Counted from the stretch's first letter, positions 8,284-17,720 are shown. The stretch: DNA of 64,000 nt from Pseudomonas huaxiensis (GCF_003231275.1 NZ_QKVL01000001.1:620001-684000); one strand, 5' to 3'. The notes: generated by a model not told the origin, from the sequence alone. Translations and numbers: made by a program.

Positions 8284-9060
8284 ATGTGTGAACTACTGGG
8301 CATGAGCGCCAACGTCCCCACCGATATCGTTTTCAGCTTTACCGGGCTGATGCAGCGTGGCGGCCGCACCGGCCCGCACCGCGATGGTTGGGGCATCGGT
8401 TTCTACGAAGGGCGCGGCTTGCGGCTGTTCCAGGACCCGGCTGCGAGTTGCGAGTCGGAAGTCGCCAACCTGGTGCAGCGCTACCCGATCAAGAGTGAAG
8501 TGGTCATCGGCCACATCCGCCAGGCCAACGTCGGCAAGGTCTGCCTGTCCAACACCCACCCGTTCGTCCGCGAACTGTGGGGGCGCAACTGGTGCTTCGC
8601 GCACAACGGCCAGATGGCCGAGTTCAACGGTCAGACGACCTTCTACCGGCCTATCGGCGACACCGACAGCGAAGCGGCTTTTTGCGACCTGCTCAACCGT
8701 ATCCGTGAAGCCTTCCCCGAGCCGGTAGAGGTGGAAGAACTGATTCCGGTGCTCGAACAGGCCTGCAACGAGTACCGCGGCAAGGGCGTGTTCAACTGCC
8801 TGCTCAGTGATGGCGACTGGCTGTTCTGTTTCTGTTCGACCAAGCTGGTACACATCACCCGGCGTGCGCCGTTCGGCCCGGCCCGGCTCAAGGATGTCGA
8901 TATGATCGTCGACTTCCAGGCCGAAACCACACCCAACGACGTGGTCACGGTCATCGCTACCGAGGCGCTCACGGAAAACGAAACCTGGCACCGCTACGAG
9001 CCCGGCCAATGGGGCCTGTGGCGGCGTGGCGAATGCATCGCACGGGGCCAGACCCGCTAA
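8284..9060 (+). CDS. class II glutamine amidotransferase (YafJ type)
   Basis: 258 residues. The protein begins MCELLGMSANVPTD, so removal of Met exposes the N-terminal Cys nucleophile of the Ntn-hydrolase class II amidotransferase fold. GHIRQANVGKVCLSNTHPF and FAHNGQMAEF supply the glutamine-binding residues. The enzyme should release ammonia from glutamine for an unidentified acceptor; no synthetase domain is attached. It follows the membrane protein by 21 bases and precedes the DUF2937 gene by 11, so the three probably form one transcript. Confidence 0.88.
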   Translation: MCELLGMSANVPTDIVFSFTGLMQRGGRTGPHRDGWGIGFYEGRGLRLFQDPAASCESEVANLVQRYPIKSEVVIGHIRQANVGKVCLSNTHPFVRELWGRNWCFAHNGQMAEFNGQTTFYRPIGDTDSEAAFCDLLNRIREAFPEPVEVEELIPVLEQACNEYRGKGVFNCLLSDGDWLFCFCSTKLVHITRRAPFGPARLKDVDMIVDFQAETTPNDVVTVIATEALTENETWHRYEPGQWGLWRRGECIARGQTR

Positions 9061-9071
9061 GGAAAGGCGTC

Positions 9072-9593
9072 ATGCTCAGAAGCTACCTGCGATTGATCCT
9101 GTTCACCTGCGGCTTGCTGCTGGGGGTGCAGATTCCCGGCCTGATCAACGACTACAGCCAGCGCGTCGAGGCTCATCTGCTGGAGTCGCGCGAGGGCCTG
9201 AAAGGCTTCGAGCAGACTGCGCAGCGCTTCTTCAAGGGCGACTTGCAGGCGCTGGTGCGGCATTACCGCGCCAGCGACGACCCGGTGTTCCAGAGCGACG
9301 CCAACAGCATCGACAGCCTGCTCAGCCGCAACCAGATGCTGGAAAGCGAATGGCAGGCGCTACAGAGCGGTTGGCTGAGTCGCACCCTGCACGTGCTGAC
9401 GCGACCGGACCCGGCGATCCGCGAAGAAACCCTCAAGGGCTACAGCTACCAGATCCTCCTGACCCCCGACGCTGCGGCGTGGGGCCTGGGTTGCGCGGTG
9501 TTGTTCGCGCTGCTGATCGAGAGCCTGTTGCTGCTGATCGGCTGGGTCATCATGGGCGGCCGGCGGAAAGCTGTGCAGCCAAGCTGGCGTTAG
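9072..9593 (+). CDS. DUF2937 membrane protein
   Basis: 173 residues with an N-terminal membrane helix (YLRLILFTCGLLLGVQIPGL), a long amphipathic, mostly helical middle (residues 30-120), and a second hydrophobic stretch near the C-terminus (WGLGCAVLFALLIESLLLLIGWVIM). This two-helix topology with a long soluble loop matches DUF2937. ATG 9072 has AAGG nearby and follows the amidotransferase stop by 11 bases. Function unknown. Confidence 0.75.
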   Translation: MLRSYLRLILFTCGLLLGVQIPGLINDYSQRVEAHLLESREGLKGFEQTAQRFFKGDLQALVRHYRASDDPVFQSDANSIDSLLSRNQMLESEWQALQSGWLSRTLHVLTRPDPAIREETLKGYSYQILLTPDAAAWGLGCAVLFALLIESLLLLIGWVIMGGRRKAVQPSWR

Positions 9594-9595
9594 GC

Positions 9596-9731
9596 TTTGC
9601 GCGCAAAGCACCTGCGCGGCGATCATGCTGCGTTGAAAACAGGCTCGGAATGCTCATTGACAACCAGTCAACTCCGCTTCCTCGCCTGTTTTCGCCTTGC
9701 CTGATCACCGCGCAGGCACTTTGCGCACAAA
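9596..9731. repeat. long imperfect inverted repeat upstream of pxpA
   Basis: Arms of about 48 bases at 9596-9644 and 9684-9731 start TTTGCGCGCAAAG and TTTGTGCGCAAAG (the latter read on the minus strand) and both end GAAAACAGGC. The transcript can fold into a long hairpin. From memory, similar fold-back sequences occur at many intergenic sites in Pseudomonas, so this looks like a dispersed repeat rather than a pxp-specific operator. Confidence 0.7.
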
Positions 9732-9756
9732 CCCCGCCTTTTCTTTAGGAGCTGCT

Positions 9757-10509
9757 GTGAGCCGTCTGTTGCTGAACTGCGACATGGGCGAAAGCTTCGG
9801 CAACTGGCCCCTGGGTCTGGATGCCGAGGTCATGCCTTTCATCGATTGCGCCAACATCGCCTGCGGTTTCCACGCCGGCGACCCCGGCATCATGCGCCAG
9901 ACCGTGGCCCTCGCTGCGGCCAACAAGGTGCTGGTCGGCGCCCATCCTGCCTACCCGGACCTGCAAGGCTTCGGCCGCCGTTCCATGGCCTGCAGCAACG
10001 AGGAAATCCGCGACCTGCTGCATTACCAGATCGGTGCGCTGGACGGCATCTGCCGGGTCCAGGGCACCCACGTCGCCTACGTCAAACCCCATGGCGCGCT
10101 GTACAACGACATGATGGCCAACCCGGACACGCTGCGCGCCGTGCTCGAAGCCGTCTCCGCCTACGACTCGACCCTGCCGCTGATGCTGATGGCCACCGCC
10201 GACGACAGTGCGGCGCAGGCGCTGGGCGACGAATTGGGCGTGACGCTGTGGTTTGAAGCCTTCGCCGACCGCGCCTATGACGCTGCCGGCCGGTTGGTGT
10301 CGCGGCGCCTGCCGGGTGCCGTGCATCACGATCCCGCCCTGGTGCTGGACCAGGCCTTGCGCCTGGCCCGCGGCGAGCCGCTGACCGCCAGCGATGGCAG
10401 CTCGGTACGGTTGCGGGCCCAGACCCTTTGCGTGCACGGCGACAATCACAGCTCGGTGGCGGCGGTACGGCAGATCCGCGAGGCGCTGGACGCCCTGGCC
10501 ACACCATGA
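9757..10509 (+). CDS. pxpA: 5-oxoprolinase subunit A (LamB/YcsF family)
   Basis: 250 residues, the family length. The N-terminus [13 protein letters not shown] and the later [12 protein letters not shown] and [12 protein letters not shown] are diagnostic YcsF/PxpA motifs. With PxpB and PxpC it forms the ATP-dependent enzyme that opens 5-oxoproline (pyroglutamate), a damage product of glutamine/glutamate, to give glutamate. A GTG start is used; AGGAG lies 6 bases before it. The stop overlaps the pxpB start in an ATGA, showing translational coupling. Confidence 0.92.
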   Translation: MSRLLLNCDMGESFGNWPLGLDAEVMPFIDCANIACGFHAGDPGIMRQTVALAAANKVLVGAHPAYPDLQGFGRRSMACSNEEIRDLLHYQIGALDGICRVQGTHVAYVKPHGALYNDMMANPDTLRAVLEAVSAYDSTLPLMLMATADDSAAQALGDELGVTLWFEAFADRAYDAAGRLVSRRLPGAVHHDPALVLDQALRLARGEPLTASDGSSVRLRAQTLCVHGDNHSSVAAVRQIREALDALATP

Positions 10510-11210
10510 AGCTGCGCGTCGAGGTGGTCGCCATCGATTGCCTGATGGTCCGTCTGTTCGATGCCATCGACGAAGCCAACATGCCGTGGATGCTCGCCGC
10601 CAGCCAGCGGCTGCGGGCGGTGTTCGGCGAGCGGCTGATCGATCTGGTGCCGTCGTACACCACGCTGATGCTGCAATTCGACATGCTGCAGTGCTCGCCG
10701 CTTGAGGCGCGCAAGCTGATCGACAATGCTCTGCGGGACTTGCAGCCGGACAACGGCGCAGGCGGGCGGCGGCTTGAGATTCCGGTGTGGTATGACGCCA
10801 GCGTCGGCCCCGAACTGAGCGTGCTGGCGGCCCGTTGCGGTGTGTCGGAGGACGAGATCATTCGCCGTCACAGCGGCCGCGAGTATCAGGTGTTCGCTCT
10901 GGGTTTCGCGCCCGGCTTCGCCTTTATGGGGCTGGTGGAAGAATCCCTGGCCTCGCCACGCCTGGCGACCCCGCGCAAGCGCGTGGCGGCCGGCAGTGTC
11001 GGTATCGCCGAGCGCCAGACCGCGGCTTATCCGGCGCTGTCGCCGGGCGGCTGGAACCTGATCGGACGCACCCCCGCGCCGTTGTTCGACCGTCAGCGCG
11101 ACGGCTACAGCCTGCTGCAACCCGGTGATCGCGTGCGGTTCGTCGCCATCGCGCACGCCGAGTTTCTGGCCTTGGGTGGCGACGACACCCCGCAGGAGGA
11201 ACAGGCATGA
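10506..11210 (+). CDS. pxpB: 5-oxoprolinase subunit B (allophanate hydrolase subunit 1-like)
   Basis: 234 residues, begun at the ATG that overlaps the pxpA stop by four bases. The KipI/AHS1 fold is shown by [20 protein letters not shown] segment [16 protein letters not shown] and by [21 protein letters not shown] and [11 protein letters not shown] toward the C-terminus, which form the nucleotide/substrate site in this family. Works as part of the PxpABC 5-oxoprolinase. The stop again overlaps the next gene's start (ATGA), so the three subunits are made together. Confidence 0.9.
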   Translation: MKLRVEVVAIDCLMVRLFDAIDEANMPWMLAASQRLRAVFGERLIDLVPSYTTLMLQFDMLQCSPLEARKLIDNALRDLQPDNGAGGRRLEIPVWYDASVGPELSVLAARCGVSEDEIIRRHSGREYQVFALGFAPGFAFMGLVEESLASPRLATPRKRVAAGSVGIAERQTAAYPALSPGGWNLIGRTPAPLFDRQRDGYSLLQPGDRVRFVAIAHAEFLALGGDDTPQEEQA

Positions 11211-12127
11211 GCGCGCTGACCGTCGAGGCCAGCACGCCGCTGTGCCAGTTGCAGGACGCCGGCCGTTTTGGCGTGCGTCACCTGGGCGTGACCCAGGGCG
11301 GGGCGCTGGACTGGGTGTCGGCGCGCTGGGCCAACTGGCTGCTGGACAACCCGGCGCAGGCGACGGTGGTGGAAATCACCCTCGGTGGTTTTGTCCTGGT
11401 GGCCGAGGCGGATTGCTGCCTGGCGCTGGCCGGTGCCGATCTGGATGCCCGGCTGGATGATCAACCGCTCAAGCCCTGGCGCAGCTTTACCCTGCGCCGG
11501 GGTCAGCGCCTGCGTTTCAACCAGCCGCTGCACGGCGCTCGCGCGTATCTCGCGGCGCCAGGCGGCTTCGCGGCGCCACAGGTGCTGGGCAGTTGCGCGA
11601 CGGTGGTTCGCGAAGGGCTCGGCGGGCCGGATGGCGAGGGGCGGGCGCTGGTCAAGGGCGACCGGCTGGAATGTGCTGGCCAGGCGGCGGGCCGGGGCGA
11701 GGTGCCGCTGGCGTTACGGCCTTCGTTCGAGGGCGAGCCGTTGCTGGATCTGGTGATGGGCGCGCAACTGGGCGAGTTCAGCGGGCAGAGCCTGTTCGAC
11801 GCCTTCAACCGTGACTGGACGCTGGACAGCCGGGCCGACCGCATGGGCGTTCGCCTGCTGGGGCCGGCGTTGCAGTATCAGGGGCAGCCGATGATTTCCG
11901 AGGGCATTCCGCTGGGCGCGGTGCAGGTGCCGCCGGATGGGCAGCCGATTGTGCTGCTCAATGACCGGCAGACCATTGGCGGGTATCCGCGGCTGGGGGC
12001 GTTGACACCGTTGGCGCTGGCACGGCTGGCGCAGTGTTTGCCGGGGGAGAGGGTGCGGTTTCGGGCGGTGGTGCAGGCGTTGGCGTGGGCCGAGATGCGG
12101 GATTGGTTTGGACGGTTTGATGCGTGA
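11207..12127 (+). CDS. pxpC: 5-oxoprolinase subunit C (biotin-dependent carboxyltransferase family)
   Basis: 306 residues of the KipA/AHS2 family, typical length. The N-terminus TVEASTPLCQLQDAGRFGVRHLGVTQGGALD and the C-terminal PPDGQPIVLLNDRQTIGGYPRLG are family signatures. It completes the PxpABC complex; despite the family name no biotin carboxylase is nearby. The gene is last in the operon and its stop is followed by an inverted pair of REP sequences. Confidence 0.9.
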   Translation: MSALTVEASTPLCQLQDAGRFGVRHLGVTQGGALDWVSARWANWLLDNPAQATVVEITLGGFVLVAEADCCLALAGADLDARLDDQPLKPWRSFTLRRGQRLRFNQPLHGARAYLAAPGGFAAPQVLGSCATVVREGLGGPDGEGRALVKGDRLECAGQAAGRGEVPLALRPSFEGEPLLDLVMGAQLGEFSGQSLFDAFNRDWTLDSRADRMGVRLLGPALQYQGQPMISEGIPLGAVQVPPDGQPIVLLNDRQTIGGYPRLGALTPLALARLAQCLPGERVRFRAVVQALAWAEMRDWFGRFDA

Positions 12128-12145
12128 GGCGCGCGTTGTGGCCCT

Positions 12146-12203
12146 TCGCGAGCAAGCTCGCTCCTACAACACCGCTTGCCTGTAGGAGCGAGCTTGCTCG
12201 CGA
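12146..12203. repeat. inverted REP pair (REPIN-like)
   Basis: The 23-mer TGTAGGAGCGAGCTTGCTCG plus CGA (12181-12203) and its exact reverse complement (12146-12168) are separated by 12 bases. The same two 23-mers, with different spacer, occur at 39921-39986. It separates the pxp operon from the convergent VWA gene and may act as a transcript terminator. Confidence 0.9.
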
Positions 12204-12209
12204 TGCGGA

Positions 12210-13388
12210 TTACTTGGACAAAAACCTCATCCCTTCCTCCAGCCCCCGCAACGTCAGCGGATACATCCGGTCCTCCACCAACTCGCGCATGATGTTGGTC
12301 GAGGCGGTGTAGTTCCAGGTGTCTTTCGGGTACGGGTTGATCCAGATGAGCTTCTTGAATTTCTCCATGAAGCGCTGCATCCACACGTAACCCGCTTCTT
12401 CGTTCCAGTGCTCGACGCTGCCACCCGGCTGGGTGATTTCGTAGGGCGCCATGGCCGCGTCACCGACGAACACCACTTTGTAGTCGGCGCCGTACTTGTG
12501 CAGCAGGTCCAGAGTGGAGGTGCGTTCGGAGGTCCGTCGCAGGTTGTTCTTCCACACCGATTCATACACGCAGTTGTGGAAGTAGTAGTACTCCAGGTGC
12601 TTGAACTCGGTCTTGCAGGCGGAAAACAGCTCCTCGCAGGTCTTCACGTGGGCATCCATCGAGCCGCCGATATCGAACAGCAGCAACAGCTTCACCGTGT
12701 TGCGCCGCTCCGGGCGCATCTGGATGTTGAGCAGGCCGGCGTCGCGGGCGGTGTGGTCGATGGTGCCGTCGATGTCCAGTTCTTCCGCGGCACCCTGGCG
12801 AGCGAACTTGCGCAGCCGGCGCAAGGCCAGCTTGATGTTGCGGGTGCCCAGTTCGACCTGGTCGTCGAGGTTCTTGTACTCGCGCTGGTCCCAGACCTTG
12901 ACCGCCTTGCCCTGGCGCTTGCCGGCATCGCCGACGCGGATGCCTTCAGGGTTGAAGCCGCCCGAGCCGAACGGGCTGGTGCCGCCGGTGCCGATCCACT
13001 TGTTGCCGCCGGCATGGCGTTCCTTCTGTTCTTCCAGGCGCTTCTTGAACTCTTCGATCAGCTTGTCCAGCCCGCCGAGGGACTGGATCTGCGCGCGTTC
13101 TTCGTCACTCAGCGAGCGCTCGAATTCCTTGCGCAGCCAGTCTTCCGGGATCAGGGCTTCCAGGTGCCGATCGAGGTTTTCCAGACCCTTGAAATAGGCC
13201 GAGAAGGCACGGTCGAACTTGTCGAAATGACGTTCGTCCTTCACCAGGATCGCCCGCGACAGGTAATAGAACTCGTCCATGTCGGCGAAGGTGACCCGCG
13301 CTTTCAGCGCATTGATCAGGTCGAGCAGTTCACGCACCGACACCGGCACTTTCGCCGCGCGCATTTCATTGAACAGGTTGAGCAGCAT
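12210..13388 (-). CDS. VWA-domain (CoxE-like) protein
   Basis: 392 residues. The N-terminal part (MRAAKVPVSVRELLDLINALKARVT) is typical of the CoxE/YehP-type proteins that partner with MoxR ATPases. The C-terminal von Willebrand A domain carries a MIDAS-like metal site at LLFDIGGSMDAHVK. The middle is charged and contains a Gly-rich linker (NKWIGTGGTSPFGSGGFNP). It lies 19 bases after the MoxR-type ATPase gene and is presumably its partner in a chaperone-like or metal-insertion machine; the client is unknown. Confidence 0.85.
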   Translation of the reverse strand: MLLNLFNEMRAAKVPVSVRELLDLINALKARVTFADMDEFYYLSRAILVKDERHFDKFDRAFSAYFKGLENLDRHLEALIPEDWLRKEFERSLSDEERAQIQSLGGLDKLIEEFKKRLEEQKERHAGGNKWIGTGGTSPFGSGGFNPEGIRVGDAGKRQGKAVKVWDQREYKNLDDQVELGTRNIKLALRRLRKFARQGAAEELDIDGTIDHTARDAGLLNIQMRPERRNTVKLLLLFDIGGSMDAHVKTCEELFSACKTEFKHLEYYYFHNCVYESVWKNNLRRTSERTSTLDLLHKYGADYKVVFVGDAAMAPYEITQPGGSVEHWNEEAGYVWMQRFMEKFKKLIWINPYPKDTWNYTASTNIMRELVEDRMYPLTLRGLEEGMRFLSK

Positions 13389-13407
13389 GGCATTCGCCCC
13401 CGTTGGC

Positions 13408-14253
13408 TCAGCGGTTGCCGCGACGGCTCATGAAGGCCAGGCGTTCAAGCAACTGCACGTCCTGTTCGTTTTTCACCAGGGCGCCGGCCAGCGGCGGGAT
13501 GGCCTTGGTCGGATCGCGCTCGCGCAGCACCGCTTCGCCGATGTTGTCGGCCATCAGCAGCTTGAGCCAGTCCACCAGTTCGGAGGTGGAGGGCTTTTTC
13601 TTCAGGCCCGGCACTTTGCGCACGTCGAAGAACACGTCCAGCGCTTCGCTGACCAGGTCTTTCTTGATGTTCGGATAGTGGACGTCGACGATTTTCTGCA
13701 GGGTGTCGCGGTCGGGGAAGGCGATGTAGTGGAAGAAGCAGCGGCGCAGGAAGGCGTCGGGCAATTCCTTCTCGTTGTTCGAGGTGATGATGATGATCGG
13801 GCGCTGCTTGGCCTTGATCGTCTCGTCGATCTCGTAAACGTAGAACTCCATCTTGTCCAGTTCCTGCAACAGGTCGTTGGGGAACTCGATGTCGGCCTTG
13901 TCGATTTCGTCGATCAGCAGGATCACCCGCTCTTCGGCTTCGAACGCCTCCCAGAGCTTGCCTTTCTTCAGGTAGTTGCGCACGTCGTGGACCTTGTCCA
14001 CACCCAGTTGTGAGTCGCGCAGGCGGCTGACCGCATCGTATTCGTAGAGGCCCTGGTGGGCCTTGGTGGTGGACTTGATGTGCCAGGTGATCAGCCTGGC
14101 GCCGAAGGATTCGGCCAGTTGTTCGGCGAGCATGGTCTTGCCGGTGCCCGGCTCGCCCTTGACCAGCAGTGGTCGCTCCAGGGTGATCGCCGCGTTGACC
14201 GCTAGTTTCAGGTCGTCTGTGGCGACGTATGCGCTGGTGCCTTCGAACTTCAT
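13408..14253 (-). CDS. MoxR family AAA+ ATPase
   Basis: 281 residues, standard for a stand-alone MoxR ATPase. Walker A is GEPGTGKTML, Walker B is ILLIDEIDKAD, and sensor 1 is IIITSNNEKELPDAFLRRC. The ATG at 14253 is preferred to the frame's first Met because GAGGATGG precedes it at good spacing. MoxR ATPases remodel or activate protein complexes together with VWA proteins, as encoded immediately downstream. First gene of a two-gene operon. Confidence 0.9.
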   Translation of the reverse strand: MKFEGTSAYVATDDLKLAVNAAITLERPLLVKGEPGTGKTMLAEQLAESFGARLITWHIKSTTKAHQGLYEYDAVSRLRDSQLGVDKVHDVRNYLKKGKLWEAFEAEERVILLIDEIDKADIEFPNDLLQELDKMEFYVYEIDETIKAKQRPIIIITSNNEKELPDAFLRRCFFHYIAFPDRDTLQKIVDVHYPNIKKDLVSEALDVFFDVRKVPGLKKKPSTSELVDWLKLLMADNIGEAVLRERDPTKAIPPLAGALVKNEQDVQLLERLAFMSRRGNR

Positions 14254-14347
14254 GTGCCCATCCTCATTGCGGATGCCAAGGGGCATGGCCCTGGCGGAAA
14301 ATTATCATGCGCGACTATAACGTGCGTCCTACAAGACTGGGAACGCA

Positions 14348-14378
14348 GACGGCCCATTCAGTATCTGAATGGGCCGTC
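14348..14378. terminator. stable hairpin between the DUF748 and moxR genes
   Basis: Perfect 14-bp stem GACGGCCCATTCAG (14348-14361) with a 3-base loop and its complement (14365-14378). It lies 10 bases beyond the stop of the DUF748 gene on the minus strand and 95 bases before the moxR start. There is no clear T-run. Confidence 0.65.
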
Positions 14379-14388
14379 ACCCAATGAC

Positions 14389-15462
14389 TCAGTCAGACTT
14401 GGGCGGCGAGCGCTCATATCGTGCGCTGAAGGCCTGAATAAAGCCGTTGCGCAGGATCTGCAAAAACGCCTCGAAGGCACTGATATCGCTTTGATGCACG
14501 CTGCCGGAAAGCTCGACGCGGGTGGCGAACTGGTTTTTCGGCTGGTTTTTCAGCACCGTTTCGCTGGCGCCGACCAACGCTTCCCAGATGGAGCGGAAGA
14601 AACTTTTGTCTTTGTTTTCGACGTCCTGCTGCCAGTTGAACACCTCGACATCCCGCAGCAGCGGCTTGATGTAGCCGCTGAGCCGGCCTTTCTGCGCCCG
14701 GGCCTCGATCACCAGGTCGCCATGGCCGGCGTTGAAGTCGAACTTGCCGTAGGCGCTGGCAAAGTCATTGAGGCGGCGTAACTGGATATCGGTGGCGCGC
14801 AGACGGAATTCGAAATCCTCGAAATTGCTCAGCGGGTCGAAGGTGGCGGTGCTTTCCACGGCGGCGTCGCCCAGCAGGCGCGCCTTGCCTTCGAAACTGG
14901 CATCGCGACGGCCTTCCTTGTCCACCACGTTGGTCAGGTTGCGGATGCTGGCGTTGAGCTGGGTGGCCTTGAGCGCGACCGGCGGCTTGGAGGTGAAGTT
15001 GCGGAAGGTCAGGGTGCCGTCCTGGATCAGCACTTCGTTGAGGGTGATCGGCAGGAGTTTTTCCAGTTGTTGCCGCCAGTTGGTGCCGCGACCTGTCTGC
15101 GACGCCTGTTTGTTACCGCCATCGACGAAGTTGAGCTCAGGCTTGAGGAACGTCACCTCGGCGACCACCGCATGGTCGTACCACAGCGAATGCCAGCTTA
15201 CCGACAGGTCGATCAACGGCGCGTCGAGCAGTGGCACCGGGACTTTGCCGCTGGTCTTGACGATGGTCAGGCCGTTGATCTTGTAAGCGCCGCGCCACCA
15301 CGCCAGGTCGACGTCGGCGATCTGACCGCGGTACTCGCCCATGTCGGCGAGCTTGTCGTTGAGGTAGTCGCGCACCAGCCAGGGCAGCGACAAATGCAGG
15401 GCGAGCAACAGCAGGATCAGGCTGGCCAGGCCCAGCAGTGGCCAGCGGTAGCGGCGTTTCAT
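14389..15462 (-). CDS. DUF748 / AsmA-like envelope protein
   Basis: 357 residues. One N-terminal membrane helix (WPLLGLASLILLLLALHLSLPWLV) anchors a periplasmic domain with beta-rich repeats (LTFRNFTSKPPVALKATQLNASIRNLTN; GDAAVESTATFDPLSNFEDFEFRLRATDIQLRRLNDFASAYG), the arrangement of DUF748/AsmA-like proteins, several of which move lipids or maintain the outer membrane. The start at 15462 is preferred over the Met at 15483 because GGGAG lies 6 bases before it. Divergent from cysK, 127 bases away. Confidence 0.8.
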   Translation of the reverse strand: MKRRYRWPLLGLASLILLLLALHLSLPWLVRDYLNDKLADMGEYRGQIADVDLAWWRGAYKINGLTIVKTSGKVPVPLLDAPLIDLSVSWHSLWYDHAVVAEVTFLKPELNFVDGGNKQASQTGRGTNWRQQLEKLLPITLNEVLIQDGTLTFRNFTSKPPVALKATQLNASIRNLTNVVDKEGRRDASFEGKARLLGDAAVESTATFDPLSNFEDFEFRLRATDIQLRRLNDFASAYGKFDFNAGHGDLVIEARAQKGRLSGYIKPLLRDVEVFNWQQDVENKDKSFFRSIWEALVGASETVLKNQPKNQFATRVELSGSVHQSDISAFEAFLQILRNGFIQAFSARYERSPPKSD

Positions 15463-15589
15463 CGGCGTCTCCCGGATGCGCATGAAGGGTTGACCGCCGT
15501 CAATGGCGCGGAGTTCGGCCGGGGTAGACGCACCCCCATGGCAGGCTTACCCTTGAGGTTTTCGCTCGGTGCCAAAAGGACCTCCTGCC

Positions 15590-16564
15590 ATGAGCCGTAT
15601 CTTCGCTGACAATGCCCATTCCATCGGCAATACGCCGCTGGTGCAGATCAACCGCATCGCCCCGCGCGGCGTGACCATCCTGGCCAAGATCGAAGGGCGC
15701 AACCCGGGGTATTCGGTCAAGTGCCGAATTGGCGCGAACATGGTCTGGGACGCGGAAAGCAGCGGTAAGCTCAAACCGGGCATGACCATCGTCGAGCCGA
15801 CTTCGGGCAACACCGGTATCGGCCTGGCCTTCGTCGCCGCCGCCCGCGGTTACAAGCTGCTGCTGACCATGCCGGCGTCGATGAGCATCGAGCGCCGCAA
15901 GGTGCTCAAGGCCCTGGGCGCCGAACTGGTGCTGACCGAGCCTGCGAAAGGCATGAAAGGCGCCATCGAAAAGGCCAACGAGATCGTTGCCAGCGATCCG
16001 TCCACCTACTTCATGCCGGCGCAGTTCGATAACCCGGCCAACCCGGCGATCCACGAGAAAACCACCGGCCCGGAAATCTGGAACGACACCGATGGTGCGG
16101 TTGACGTGCTGGTGGCGGGCGTCGGCACTGGCGGCACCATTACTGGCGTATCGCGCTACATCAAGAACACCCAGGGCAAGGCGATTCTCTCGGTAGCTGT
16201 GGAGCCGGTGGTGTCGCCGGTGATTACCCAGGCCCTGGCCGGCGAGGAAATCAAGCCGAGCCCGCACAAGATCCAGGGTATTGGTGCCGGTTTCGTGCCG
16301 AAGAACCTCGATCTGTCGATAGTCGATCAGGTCGAACTGGTCAGTGATGACGACGCCAAGGCCATGGCCCGGCGCTTGATGCAGGAAGAGGGGATTCTTT
16401 GCGGTATTTCCTGTGGTGCGGCAATGGTTGCTGCGGTGCGCCTGGCCGAGAAGCCGGAAATGCAGGGCAAGACCATTGTGGTGATTCTGCCGGACTCGGG
16501 TGAGCGCTATCTGTCCAGCATGCTGTTCAGTGATCTGTTCACGGATCAGGAAAACATGCAGTAA
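15590..16564 (+). CDS. cysK: cysteine synthase A (O-acetylserine sulfhydrylase)
   Basis: 324 residues, type II PLP fold. The sequence [15 protein letters not shown] contains the PLP lysine, [15 protein letters not shown] binds the substrate carboxylate, and [13 protein letters not shown] binds the PLP phosphate. Combines O-acetylserine and sulfide to make cysteine in the cytoplasm. The ATG at 15590 matches the conserved CysK N-terminus [18 protein letters not shown] terminator follows the stop. Confidence 0.93.
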   Translation: MSRIFADNAHSIGNTPLVQINRIAPRGVTILAKIEGRNPGYSVKCRIGANMVWDAESSGKLKPGMTIVEPTSGNTGIGLAFVAAARGYKLLLTMPASMSIERRKVLKALGAELVLTEPAKGMKGAIEKANEIVASDPSTYFMPAQFDNPANPAIHEKTTGPEIWNDTDGAVDVLVAGVGTGGTITGVSRYIKNTQGKAILSVAVEPVVSPVITQALAGEEIKPSPHKIQGIGAGFVPKNLDLSIVDQVELVSDDDAKAMARRLMQEEGILCGISCGAAMVAAVRLAEKPEMQGKTIVVILPDSGERYLSSMLFSDLFTDQENMQ

Positions 16565-16644
16565 GCGATGGGCATACCGCTAAATCCTGATCTCCGGCAA
16601 ATCCACGATCCCGCCGTTGTTACATAATCCTCAAAACTCTCTAT

Positions 16645-16680
16645 CAGGCCCCGGTTGTTTTTACCGGGGCCTGTTCGGTT
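16645..16680 (+). terminator. rho-independent terminator of cysK
   Basis: Stem CAGGCCCCGG (16645-16654) and CCGGGGCCTG (16664-16673), 9-base loop, followed by TTCGGTTT. It lies about 80 bases after the cysK stop. Confidence 0.85.
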
Positions 16681-16733
16681 TATCATGGACGATTTCCGGC
16701 GCCGAGCCTGAACGAAAATTCCAGGAGTGATGC

Positions 16734-17669
16734 ATGACCTTTTCCTTCGTCGCCAAGGCTGGCGTTCTGCTGTTGTTCTTCGGCAGCGTGCTGTACGTGC
16801 ACTTGCGCGGTAAGGCGCGCCTTCCCGTACTGCGCCAGTTCGTCAACCATTCGGCCTTGTTCGCGCCCTACAACTCGCTGATGTACATGTTCTCCGGCGT
16901 GCCGTCCAAGCCGTACCTGGACCGCGAGCGCTTCCCCGAGCTGGATGTGCTGAAGAACAACTGGGAAACCATCCGCGAAGAGGCCATGCACCTGTTCGAC
17001 GAGGGTTACATCCGTGCCGCCGAGAAGGACAACGACGCCGGCTTTGGATCGTTCTTCAAGAAGGGCTGGAAGCGTTTCTACCTGAAGTGGTACGACAAAG
17101 CCCTGCCTTCAGCCGAACTGCTGTGCCCGAAGACCGTCGAACTGGTCAACAGCATCCCCAACGTGAAAGGCGCGATGTTCGCCCTGCTGCCCGGCGGCAG
17201 CCACCTGAACCCGCACCGCGACCCGTTCGCCGGTTCCCTGCGTTATCACCTGGGGCTGTCCACGCCCAACTCCGACAACTGCCGGATCTACGTCGATGGT
17301 CAGCCGTACGCCTGGCGCGACGGTGAAGACGTGATGTTCGATGAAACCTACGTGCACTGGGTGAAGAACGAAACCGAAACCACCCGGGTGATCCTGTTCT
17401 GCGACGTCGAGCGTCCGCTGAGCAGCCCGTTGATGACCCGCATCAACCGCAAGGTCAGTGCGTTCCTCGGCCGCGCCACCGCGCCGCAGAACACCGATGA
17501 CGAGCGCGTCGGCGGGATCAACCAGGCGTACGCCTGGAGCAAGAAGTTCAGCAACGTCATCAGCGCCCGGGTGAAAACCTTCAAGCGCGCCAATCCCAAG
17601 GCCTACCGCGTGATGCGGCCGGTGCTGGCGGTGGTTGTGGCGTATCTGCTGTATCGCTGGTTGTTCTGA
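16734..17669 (+). CDS. lpxO: lipid A hydroxylase LpxO (aspartyl/asparaginyl beta-hydroxylase family)
   Basis: 311 residues. An N-terminal membrane helix (VAKAGVLLLFFGSVLYVHL) and a C-terminal hydrophobic tail (VLAVVVAYLLYRWLF) flank a cytoplasmic 2-oxoglutarate/Fe(II) oxygenase domain. The iron ligands are the His-x-Asp of LNPHRDPFAGSLRYHLGL and the His of YVHWVKNETETTRVILF, where the Arg that follows binds 2-oxoglutarate. The family member LpxO adds a 2-hydroxyl to secondary acyl chains of lipid A at the inner membrane; the membrane topology supports LpxO over other hydroxylases. Confidence 0.85.
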   Translation: MTFSFVAKAGVLLLFFGSVLYVHLRGKARLPVLRQFVNHSALFAPYNSLMYMFSGVPSKPYLDRERFPELDVLKNNWETIREEAMHLFDEGYIRAAEKDNDAGFGSFFKKGWKRFYLKWYDKALPSAELLCPKTVELVNSIPNVKGAMFALLPGGSHLNPHRDPFAGSLRYHLGLSTPNSDNCRIYVDGQPYAWRDGEDVMFDETYVHWVKNETETTRVILFCDVERPLSSPLMTRINRKVSAFLGRATAPQNTDDERVGGINQAYAWSKKFSNVISARVKTFKRANPKAYRVMRPVLAVVVAYLLYRWLF

Positions 17670-17691
17670 TTCGTACTTGCCAGGAACGGGC

Positions 17692-17720
17692 TTGCGCTGG
17701 CAAATCGCCAGGCCTATAGT
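17692..17720 (+). promoter_or_regulatory. sigma-70 type promoter for the leader/EamA transcript
   Basis: TTGCGC (17692-17697), a 17-base spacer, and TATAGT (17715-17720). Start of transcription is expected near 17728, giving a leader of about 290 bases before the transporter gene and a 25-base 5' end before the leader ORF. Confidence 0.6.
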
